Source of the DNA: Sphingomonas panacis | GTDB lineage: Bacteria > Pseudomonadota > Alphaproteobacteria > Sphingomonadales > Sphingomonadaceae | Length of the DNA: 64,000 nucleotides | Assembly (NCBI RefSeq): GCF_001717955.1 | Contig: NZ_CP014168.1 | Coordinates: 4,495,501-4,559,500 of the forward strand | Direction of reading: 5' to 3' | Shown here: positions 57,798 to 64,000 of the stretch, one piece after another | Layout of the letters: every line of letters begins with the position of its first letter | How positions within the stretch are numbered: position 1 is the first letter of the stretch | Translations under genes and position numbers: made by a program | Notes under the pieces: model-generated | Seen by the model: the letters and a program-made list of their open reading frames with translations, nothing else | Told to the model about the DNA's origin: nothing | Database searches by the model: none

Positions 57798-58559
57798 TCA
57801 CTCGCCTTCGCTCATGCGCGGCGCGACGACGATTTTCTGCACCACCGCGCGGCGTGGCTGGGTCAGCGCGTAATGGACCGCGACCGCGATATCCTCCGAT
57901 CGAAGCATCTTCTCCTCGCGCACCATCTGTTTCTGCTTCTCCGCATCCATGTCGGGATAATGCATGTCGGCCTGGGTGAGCGCCGGTTCGATCAACGTCA
58001 CGCGGATATTCTTCGGCCCGAGTTCCTTGCGCAGCGCCTCGGCGAAGCCGGCGATGCCCGCCTTGATGCCGGCATAGACGGTCGATCCCGGCCCGAGCAC
58101 ATGCGCGGACATCGAGCCGATCAGCACGATGTCGCCGCCCGCGCCGCCCATCGCCTCGACCGCCGCGTGCGCGCTGGTGAGATAGGCGGTGAAATCGACC
58201 GCGATCGCATAACGCAGTTCGCTGTCGCTCATGTCGCTCAGCCCCTCGGCGGGAATCGCGGCGTTGATTACCGCGACATCGAGTCCGCCGAGCCATTCGC
58301 TCGCCGCGTCGACGTAGCGCTGGGCCGCGCCCGGCTCGCCGAGATCGACGGTGGTGCCGGCCCCCGTCCCGACCTCGCTGATCCGCCCGACCGAGTCGGC
58401 GAGATGCTCGGGCGTGCGACCGCACACATGCAGGCGCGCGCCTTCGCTCGCCAGCAGCACCGCGATGGCGCGACCGATCCCGGTGGTGCCGCCGGTGACG
58501 AGGATGCGTTTGCCGGAAAGGCTGGAAACGGCGGTATGCGCGTCAGCAAGGTTGAGCAT
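57798..58559 (-). CDS. Short-chain dehydrogenase/reductase
   Basis: A 253-residue classical SDR. Cofactor motif TGGTTGIGRA (residues ~22-31), NAA-type motif INAAIPAEG, catalytic Ser in LIGSMSAHV and YxxxK in YAGIKAG. The end (RRAVVQKIVVAPRMSEGE) is typical of YdfG-like 3-hydroxy-acid/sugar dehydrogenases. It is just upstream of the GH130 gene (2 bp) and downstream of an alpha/beta hydrolase (34 bp), likely one operon. Confidence 0.88.
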   Translation of the reverse strand: MLNLADAHTAVSSLSGKRILVTGGTTGIGRAIAVLLASEGARLHVCGRTPEHLADSVGRISEVGTGAGTTVDLGEPGAAQRYVDAASEWLGGLDVAVINAAIPAEGLSDMSDSELRYAIAVDFTAYLTSAHAAVEAMGGAGGDIVLIGSMSAHVLGPGSTVYAGIKAGIAGFAEALRKELGPKNIRVTLIEPALTQADMHYPDMDAEKQKQMVREEKMLRSEDIAVAVHYALTQPRRAVVQKIVVAPRMSEGE

Positions 58560-58593
58560 GCGAAACTCCCGTTCGAGATACGGGAAAGACGGT

Positions 58594-59466
58594 TCAGGCC
58601 GCGACCGGTTCCCCGATTCGCGCCAGCAATCGCTCGATCGGGGCGACCGCGACCGGCTCGGACAAGGTCGGCGCGTGGCCGACGTCGGGCACGGTCACGA
58701 GTTCCGCCTGATCGAGCATCTCGGCCATCCGCAGCGCGGTGGCGCTCGACAGCAGATCGGAGAGCGCGCCGTGAACGATCAGCGTCGGCACGTCTTCCAG
58801 CCGCGCCAGCGCGCGCCACATGTCCGGCCCGGCCTCATTGCCCGGCACGCGAAACGGCTCGGCGATCTTCATGTCGTAATCGAGCACGATCCGGCCCGCG
58901 CTGTTCACCCGGTACAGCCGCTTCGCCATCACCAGCCAATCCTCGATCGTATAGCCGGGAAAGGCATCGGCATTGGCTTCCGCCACCGCACGCGCGGCGT
59001 GCATCCATGTCGGCCAGGTGTTCGATTTGCCGACGTAGCCGCGAATCCGCAGCAGCCCCGCCGGCTCGATCTCCGGCCCCACGTCGTTGATGAGCGCCCC
59101 CGCCAGCCGCTCGCGGGCGGCACCGGCCAGCAGCATCGTCAGGATACCGCCCAGCGACGTGCCGAACGCGACGAAGCTCGCCACGCCGAGTTCGGCGAGC
59201 AGCGCCTCGATGTCCTGAATATAGGTCATCGGCACATAGCTCATCGGGTCTTTGGCATAAGCGCTTTCGCCGCGCCCGCGCAGATCGATCGCGATCACCC
59301 GCCATTCGCCGGCGAGGCGGGCGGCGACATCCTCGAAATCGCGCGCGTTGCGGGTCAGACCGGGAATGCACACGATCGGCGGGCGATCTTCGCGGCCGGG
59401 ATAGTCGCGGTAATGCAGTCGCAGCCCGTCGTTCGACCACCAATATCGGTTTTCATAGGCGGGCAT
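58594..59466 (-). CDS. Alpha/beta hydrolase
   Basis: A 290-residue alpha/beta hydrolase. Oxyanion region IVCIPGLTRNARDFEDVAAR, RGRGESAYAKDPMSYVPMTY, nucleophile Ser in AFGTSLGGIL, acidic residue in IVHGALSDLLSS and His in VPDVGHAPTLSEP. Relatives include haloalkane dehalogenase-like and ester hydrolases; the substrate is unknown. It heads the minus-strand string with the SDR and GH130 genes and is divergent from selO (37 bp between starts). Confidence 0.85.
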   Translation of the reverse strand: MPAYENRYWWSNDGLRLHYRDYPGREDRPPIVCIPGLTRNARDFEDVAARLAGEWRVIAIDLRGRGESAYAKDPMSYVPMTYIQDIEALLAELGVASFVAFGTSLGGILTMLLAGAARERLAGALINDVGPEIEPAGLLRIRGYVGKSNTWPTWMHAARAVAEANADAFPGYTIEDWLVMAKRLYRVNSAGRIVLDYDMKIAEPFRVPGNEAGPDMWRALARLEDVPTLIVHGALSDLLSSATALRMAEMLDQAELVTVPDVGHAPTLSEPVAVAPIERLLARIGEPVAA

Positions 59467-59503
59467 GGTTGCGTCCTCGGCTGCGGCGCACCCATATCGC
59501 GGT

Positions 59504-60865
59504 ATGAACGAAACGCTACAAGCCTATCGCCCCGATCCGCGCATTCTGGATTTGGGCGACGCCTTCTACGATCCCGTCGCGGCGGCGAACTTTCCCGAAA
59601 CGCGACTGCGCTTCCGCAACGATCGCGCCGCCGCCGAGATCGGGCTGGACGCGCTGAGCGATGCCGAGTGGAACCAGCATTTCGGCCGTTTCGCGCCGCT
59701 GCCGGGCAACCTGTCGCAACCGCTCGCCTTGCGCTACCACGGCCACCAATTCCGCTCGTATAACCCGGATATCGGCGATGGGCGCGGCTTCCTGTTCGCG
59801 CAGATGCGCGACCACGACGACCGGTTGATGGATCTCGGCACCAAGGGCAGCGGCCAGACGCCGTGGAGCCGTTTCGGCGACGGCCGCCTCACGCTCAAGG
59901 GCGGCGTGCGCGAAGTGCTTGCGACCGAAATGCTCGAAGCGCTGGGCGTCGAGACCTCGCGCAGCTTCTCGCTGATCGAAACCGGCGAGGCGCTGGAGCG
60001 CAACGACGAACCCTCGCCGACTCGCTCGGCGGTGCTGGTCCGGCTCAGCCACGGCCATATCCGCATCGGCACCTTCCAGCGGCTCGCCTATCTGCGCGAC
60101 GCCGAGAATATGGAGCGGCTGATCGGCTACGTCCTGCGCAACCTCTATGGCGAAGAACCCGGCCAAGAACCGGCGGCCCGGCTGCTCGATCTGGTGGTGC
60201 AGCGTACCGCGAAGCTCGCCGCCAGCTACATGGCGGCGGGGTTCGTCCACGGCGTACTCAACACCGACAACATCAACGTCACCGGCGAGAGCTTCGATTA
60301 CGGCCCCTGGCGGTTCCTGCCGACCTGGGACGCAGCCTTCACCGCCGCCTATTTCGACCACGCCGGCCTCTACGCCTTCGGCCGCCAACCCGAGGCGATC
60401 CATTGGGACGCGATGCAACTCGCCGTGGCGCTGCGCGCGGTCAGCGAGTCGGCGCCGCTGATCGCGGTGCTCGAAACCTTCGGCGATCGCTACCAAATGG
60501 CGGTGAGCGAGGCGATCCTGTGGCGGCTCGGCCTCGTCCCGCGCGGGCCGGAGGAGGATTCCGCATTGATAGGCGCGGTCGAACGCGGCTTGCGAACCGA
60601 GATGCTGCCGGTCGATCGCTTCTTTTTCGACGCTTTCGGCGGCCATTTCCCCGACAGCGACGCCTTCGCCGAGGCGCGCGCGCTCGCCGCGCCCTATGCC
60701 GCGCGCAAGGCGCGCGACCATCTCTATTGGCGCGACGACAGCCCGTGCGCGATGGTGATCGGCGAGGTCGAGGCGATCTGGTCGGCAATCGCCGATCGCA
60801 ATGACTGGTCGCTGTTCAACACCAAGATCGCCGCGATCCGCGACATGGGCGCGGCGCTCGCATGA
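59504..60865 (+). CDS. selO: Protein adenylyltransferase SelO (YdiU/UPF0061)
   Basis: A 453-residue pseudokinase-fold enzyme that transfers AMP from ATP to Ser/Thr/Tyr of redox-related proteins. Start ATG 59504; a longer frame from 59465 overlaps the divergent promoter. Signature DLGTKGSGQTPWSRFGDGRL, then KGGVREVLATEMLEALGVET and the active-site block HGVLNTDNINVTGESFDYGP. The final Cys of some selenoprotein homologues is absent, as is usual in bacteria. Complete. Confidence 0.95.
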   Translation: MNETLQAYRPDPRILDLGDAFYDPVAAANFPETRLRFRNDRAAAEIGLDALSDAEWNQHFGRFAPLPGNLSQPLALRYHGHQFRSYNPDIGDGRGFLFAQMRDHDDRLMDLGTKGSGQTPWSRFGDGRLTLKGGVREVLATEMLEALGVETSRSFSLIETGEALERNDEPSPTRSAVLVRLSHGHIRIGTFQRLAYLRDAENMERLIGYVLRNLYGEEPGQEPAARLLDLVVQRTAKLAASYMAAGFVHGVLNTDNINVTGESFDYGPWRFLPTWDAAFTAAYFDHAGLYAFGRQPEAIHWDAMQLAVALRAVSESAPLIAVLETFGDRYQMAVSEAILWRLGLVPRGPEEDSALIGAVERGLRTEMLPVDRFFFDAFGGHFPDSDAFAEARALAAPYAARKARDHLYWRDDSPCAMVIGEVEAIWSAIADRNDWSLFNTKIAAIRDMGAALA

Positions 60866-60913
60866 TGCGGAGGCGGTGGATTCCGGCGCCGAACTCGGGC
60901 AAGAGCACGCGCT

Positions 60914-62329
60914 ATGTCCGCGTCTGAACTCCTCTCCTTCGAACCGGCAACGAATGCTGAACTCTGGCGCGGCCAGTCTGGCGATGTCGATGCCGAAGTC
61001 GCCATCGCACGCCAAAGCTGGGCGAACTGGGCCTCACGCCCGCTCGCCTATCGCACCGAGGCGTTGCGCCGCTTCGCCAACGTCGTGCGCCGACGCGCCG
61101 ACGCTTTCGCTGATCTGATCGCGCGCGAAACCGGCAAGCCGCTGTGGGAGGCGCATACCGAAGTCGAAACGGTCATCGCCAAGGTCGATATCTCGGTCAA
61201 AGCCTATGCCGAGCGCACCGCCCAGCGCCGGCTCGACGCGCCGATGGGCAGCCGAATCGCGCTGCGCCACAAGCCGCATGGCGTGCTCGCCGTGCTGGGG
61301 CCGTACAATTTCCCCGCGCACCTGCCCAACGGCCATATCGTGCCCGCGCTGCTCGCCGGCAACGCGGTGGTGTTCAAGCCGTCTGAGAAGACACCGGCGG
61401 TCGGCCAGTTCCTCGTCTCGTGCTTCCACGAAAGCGGCGTGCCCGAAGGCTGCGTGCGGCTGCTGCTGGGCGGCCCGGACGAGGGCAAGGCGCTTGCCGC
61501 GCATGACGGGATCGACGGGCTGCTGTTCACCGGCTCGGCCCGCACCGGCATCGCGCTCAACCGCGCGTTCGCCAGCCGGCCGGAGAAGATCCTCGCGCTC
61601 GAAATGGGCGGCAACAACCCGATCGTCGTGTGGGAATCGCCCGATGTCCACGCCGCGGCGGTCATAATCGCGCAATCCGCGTTCATGAGCGCGGGCCAGC
61701 GCTGCACCGCCGCGCGCCGGCTGATCGTCGACGAGGGAGTCCACGATCAACTGATCGATACGCTCAATACGTTGGTCGGCCGCATGATCGTCGATGAACC
61801 GCACGCCGCGCCCGCGCCATTCATGGGGCCGGTGATCGACAACGATTCGGCGGATATGCTGAGCGAGAGCTTCCTCGAACTGATGATCCGTGGCGGCCGC
61901 CCCATCCGCCATCTCGAACGCCCGAAGGCCGGCTTGCCCTTCCTGCTTCCGGCGATGATCGACACCACCGACATGGCCGAGCGCCCCGACATCGAGCTGT
62001 TCGGTCCGATCCTTCAGGTGATCCGCGCCAAGACGTTCGAAGACGCGATCGCCGAGGCGAACAACACCCGCTACGGCCTGTCGGCGACATTGCTCAGCCA
62101 GAACCCGGCGCTCTACGACCAGTTCTGGGCGAATGCGCGCGCCGGCATCGTCAACTGGAACAAGCCGACCAACGGCGCCTCGTCCGGCGCGCCCTTCGGC
62201 GGCATCGGCTGGTCGGGCAACCACCGCCCAAGCGCTTATTATGCGGCGGATTACTGCGCCTATCCGGTGGTTTCCAGCGAAGCCGAGCAGGCCCGCGCGA
62301 GCATCGGCGTCGGCCTGCGCGACGCCTGA
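60914..62329 (+). CDS. astD: Succinylglutamate-semialdehyde dehydrogenase
   Basis: A 471-residue NAD(P)-dependent aldehyde dehydrogenase of the AstD group, fourth step of the arginine succinyltransferase pathway. Features: VLAVLGPYNFPAHLPNGHIV, GNAVVFKPSEKTPAVGQFLV, LLFTGSARTG, the general base Glu in LALEMGGNNPIVVWE and the nucleophilic Cys in SAGQRCTAARRLIV. The other ast genes (A, B, E) are not in the window, and the neighbour is selO. The AstD call rests on the overall pattern; substrate assignment within ALDHs is slightly less sure. Confidence 0.88.
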   Translation: MSASELLSFEPATNAELWRGQSGDVDAEVAIARQSWANWASRPLAYRTEALRRFANVVRRRADAFADLIARETGKPLWEAHTEVETVIAKVDISVKAYAERTAQRRLDAPMGSRIALRHKPHGVLAVLGPYNFPAHLPNGHIVPALLAGNAVVFKPSEKTPAVGQFLVSCFHESGVPEGCVRLLLGGPDEGKALAAHDGIDGLLFTGSARTGIALNRAFASRPEKILALEMGGNNPIVVWESPDVHAAAVIIAQSAFMSAGQRCTAARRLIVDEGVHDQLIDTLNTLVGRMIVDEPHAAPAPFMGPVIDNDSADMLSESFLELMIRGGRPIRHLERPKAGLPFLLPAMIDTTDMAERPDIELFGPILQVIRAKTFEDAIAEANNTRYGLSATLLSQNPALYDQFWANARAGIVNWNKPTNGASSGAPFGGIGWSGNHRPSAYYAADYCAYPVVSSEAEQARASIGVGLRDA

Positions 62330-62405
62330 GCACGGCTCGTCGCATCGCGTCGGCGGCATGCGACGAGCGGCGGAACCTCCAAGTCGGATGAGCGATTGAG
62401 CGACC

Positions 62406-62585
62406 GTGAACACCGAAACCACCGACCCGACTCGCTCACCGCGTTCCAACAAGCTCCGCCAGCAGGCCAGTAACTGCCTGTCGATCGCCGTCCGCGAAAA
62501 GACTCCCGATTTCGCCGCCGAACTGATCGACGAAGCGATCCGTCTGGCGCAGCGCGCCCGGGAACTGGATACGCTCAAGCGCTGA
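62406..62585 (+). CDS. Small conserved-looking hypothetical protein (59 aa)
   Basis: GTG 62406 to TGA 62585. The peptide (VNTETTDPTRSPRSNKLRQQ, then ASNCLSIAVREKTPDFAAEL and IDEAIRLAQRARELDTLKR) has a polar N-terminus and two helices. No clear RBS, but codon use is as in neighbouring genes and its frame is open only here. I do not recognise a family. It lies in the gap between astD and the methyltransferase gene. Confidence 0.55.
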   Translation: MNTETTDPTRSPRSNKLRQQASNCLSIAVREKTPDFAAELIDEAIRLAQRARELDTLKR

Positions 62586-62742
62586 GCGAAACGCCGGACC
62601 GTTCCCCCGCGAAGGCGGGGGTCCAGAGCCAAACGGTGCCACGCTCCAGGTGTCGCACGAACCAAGCCGAAGCAAGTTTCCCTACCCGCCGCAAAAGCAG
62701 GCTTCGGTTGTACCGCCCCGCCAATTCTTGCATCGGGCGCAT

Positions 62743-63534
62743 ATGGCTACGCTGTTAGATCCCACCGCGCGCGGACGCGTCATCCTCGTCGGAGCCGGCC
62801 CCGGCGACCCCGGCCTGCTCACCGTTCGCGCGGTCGAGGCGCTCAAATCCGCCGACATCGTCGTCCATGATGGCCTGATCGACCCACGCGTACTCGATCT
62901 CGCCCCCGCCTCGGCACAGCGCATCTCGGTCGCCAAACGCCGCGCGCGCCATACGCTGCCGCAAGAGTCGATCAACGCGCTGATCATCGCGCATGTGAGG
63001 ACCGGCGCAATCGTGGTGCGCCTGAAGGGCGGCGATCCGTTCATCTTCGGGCGTGGCGGCGAAGAGGTCGAGGCGGTGCGCGCCGCTGGCCTGCCGGTCG
63101 AGGTGATCCCCGGCGTGTCGGCCGCGCTCGGTTGCGCGGCGGAGGCGATGCTGCCGCTCACGCACCGCGACTATTCGAGCGCTGTCAGCTTCGTCGCGGG
63201 CCAGTGCAAGGGCCTCGCCGATCAGGACTGGTCCGGCCTCGCCGGCAAGGGCCGCACGCTGGTCATCTACATGGGCGTCGCGACCGCCAACGACATCGCC
63301 GACAAATTGATGCGCGACGGCGTCGCCCCCGACATGCCGGTCGCCACGCTCGAACGCGGCACGCTCGCCGGCGCGCGCGCCTTGCGCACCTTGCTCGCCG
63401 ATCTCGGCGCGATGATGGCGCGCGAAAAGGTGGCGAGCCCGGCTATCATCGTTGTAGGCGAAGTCGTCGATCTGTCCGATGCTCAAGACAGACTCGGGCG
63501 CTGGGCTGCGGTTGCTGAAGGGACGTTCGCGTGA
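62743..63534 (+). CDS. cobA: Uroporphyrinogen-III C-methyltransferase
   Basis: A 263-residue SAM-dependent methyltransferase making precorrin-2 for sirohaem or cobalamin. Start ATG 62743; a longer frame to 62650 has no family match. Motifs: VILVGAGPGDPGLLTVRAVE, VRLKGGDPFIFGRGGEEVEA and VEVIPGVSAALGCAAEAMLP. It lacks the CysG dehydrogenase/ferrochelatase part. It overlaps the DUF2849 gene by 4 bp (GTGA). In related bacteria this pair precedes sulfite/nitrite reductase genes, so a sirohaem role is likely. The symbol is by function; sirA/cysG names are also used. Confidence 0.92.
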   Translation: MATLLDPTARGRVILVGAGPGDPGLLTVRAVEALKSADIVVHDGLIDPRVLDLAPASAQRISVAKRRARHTLPQESINALIIAHVRTGAIVVRLKGGDPFIFGRGGEEVEAVRAAGLPVEVIPGVSAALGCAAEAMLPLTHRDYSSAVSFVAGQCKGLADQDWSGLAGKGRTLVIYMGVATANDIADKLMRDGVAPDMPVATLERGTLAGARALRTLLADLGAMMAREKVASPAIIVVGEVVDLSDAQDRLGRWAAVAEGTFA

Positions 63535-63821
63535 AGCTGCTTACGGGAAATGACTTGCCGACCGGCGACGTGATCTGGTGGACCGGCTCGGGCTGGTCGC
63601 GTCATATCGCCGAAGCCGCCGATGTCGGCAGCGAAGGCGAAGCGCTGGGCAAGCTCGAAGAGGCGGCCCGCCGCGTCAACGGCCCCTATGTGATCGAGGC
63701 GACCGCCACGCCGCAAGGCCCCCGCCCCGCCCACATCAAGGACCGCGTCCGCGCACTCGGCCCGACCGTGCGGATGGACCTGACTCTCGCCCCCGAATCG
63801 TCGCCGCAGGTGGTGCTGTGA
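63531..63821 (+). CDS. DUF2849 domain protein
   Basis: A 96-residue protein from GTG 63531, overlapping the methyltransferase stop. KLLTGNDLPTGDVIWWTGSG then WSRHIAEAADV match DUF2849, short proteins found in Alphaproteobacteria between sirohaem methyltransferase and cysI/nitrite-reductase genes. Function unknown; a role in sulfite reduction is inferred only from context. The expected reductase gene does not follow within the last 179 bp of the window. Confidence 0.82.
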   Translation: MKLLTGNDLPTGDVIWWTGSGWSRHIAEAADVGSEGEALGKLEEAARRVNGPYVIEATATPQGPRPAHIKDRVRALGPTVRMDLTLAPESSPQVVL

Positions 63822-63861
63822 TGGTTCACGCGGAGGCGCGGCGGCGCGGAGAAAGAGGTTT

Positions 63862-63997
63862 GTTCGCGCAGAGGTGCAGAGGACGCAGAGGCGTTCGCGC
63901 GACCGTGCGACCGGGAGACCTTGCAACGGCTGAGGCAATAACACGCGCGCTGCCGCGCGCGATTCTCTCTCTGCGTCCTCTGCGCCTCTGCGCGAAC
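63862..63997. repeat. Large inverted repeat at right edge
   Basis: 63862-63890 (starting GTTCGCGCAGAGG, ending GGACGCAGAG) and the reverse complement of 63969-63997 agree in 28 of 29 positions. The 78-nt loop includes a smaller CGCGCG hairpin. No coding sequence. It looks like one dispersed intergenic palindrome, possibly a transcription terminator after the DUF2849 gene. Confidence 0.75.
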
Positions 63998-64000
63998 CCA

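Noticed and set aside
57796..58425. N-terminal extension of the GH130 frame
   Set aside because: Translates SDR coding sequence in the wrong frame; the GH130 homology and RBS begin at 57795.

Overview
The window looks like chromosomal DNA of a sphingomonad (Alphaproteobacteria, Sphingomonas or a close relative). The basis is high GC throughout, frequent GTG/TTG starts with 4-bp ATGA/GTGA overlaps, many LysR regulators, two FecI-FecR-TonB receptor loci, and the style of the intergenic palindromes. The genus is inferred from gene content and style, not from a marker gene.

Region 1 (1-32 kb) is accessory in character. It holds several regulator/enzyme pairs: LysR with a 5'-truncated SDR at the edge; a GcvA-type LysR divergent from a metallo-beta-lactamase-fold/tautomerase/barrel operon; LysR with a VOC protein; LysR with an AHL-lactonase-like enzyme. 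A block at 7.57-12.40 kb has two paralogous trypsin-like proteases pointing outward around a three-gene membrane/glycosyltransferase operon, with a 17-bp inverted repeat outside it and a broken MFS gene on the left. A complete iron/siderophore locus (sigma, FecR, STN-type receptor, PepSY protein, small membrane protein, TonB) follows at 12.7-18.9 kb. Then come a CTG-start hydrolase, a frameshifted acetyltransferase, a class A beta-lactamase with unusual motifs, an AlkB homologue, a structured leader-like RNA with a 24-codon ORF, and an intact IS21-family element with a 6-bp target duplication.

Region 2 (32.5-41.1 kb) is one dense gene string: ECF sigma, FecR, TonB-dependent receptor, KpsE/BexC-like chain-length/export protein, Wza/KpsD-like outer-membrane lipoprotein and an OpgH-type glucosyltransferase. 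The last three overlap by 4 bp. It combines cell-surface signalling with glucan synthesis and an outer-membrane export route, and I regard it as the best candidate for an undescribed gene system here. A GH2 beta-galactosidase converges on it.

Region 3 (45.5-64 kb) is mostly housekeeping: tRNA-Arg(ACG), hemB, a MATE exporter, valS, a nitronate monooxygenase, a family 4 glycosyltransferase, a GH130/SDR/hydrolase string, selO, astD, uroporphyrinogen-III methyltransferase and DUF2849. An IS110-family element at 55.51-56.67 kb sits inside a REP-like palindrome. Its 5' non-coding region can be read as a bridge RNA: both guide loops, their hairpins, and matches to the element's own ends and to the reconstructed target are visible.
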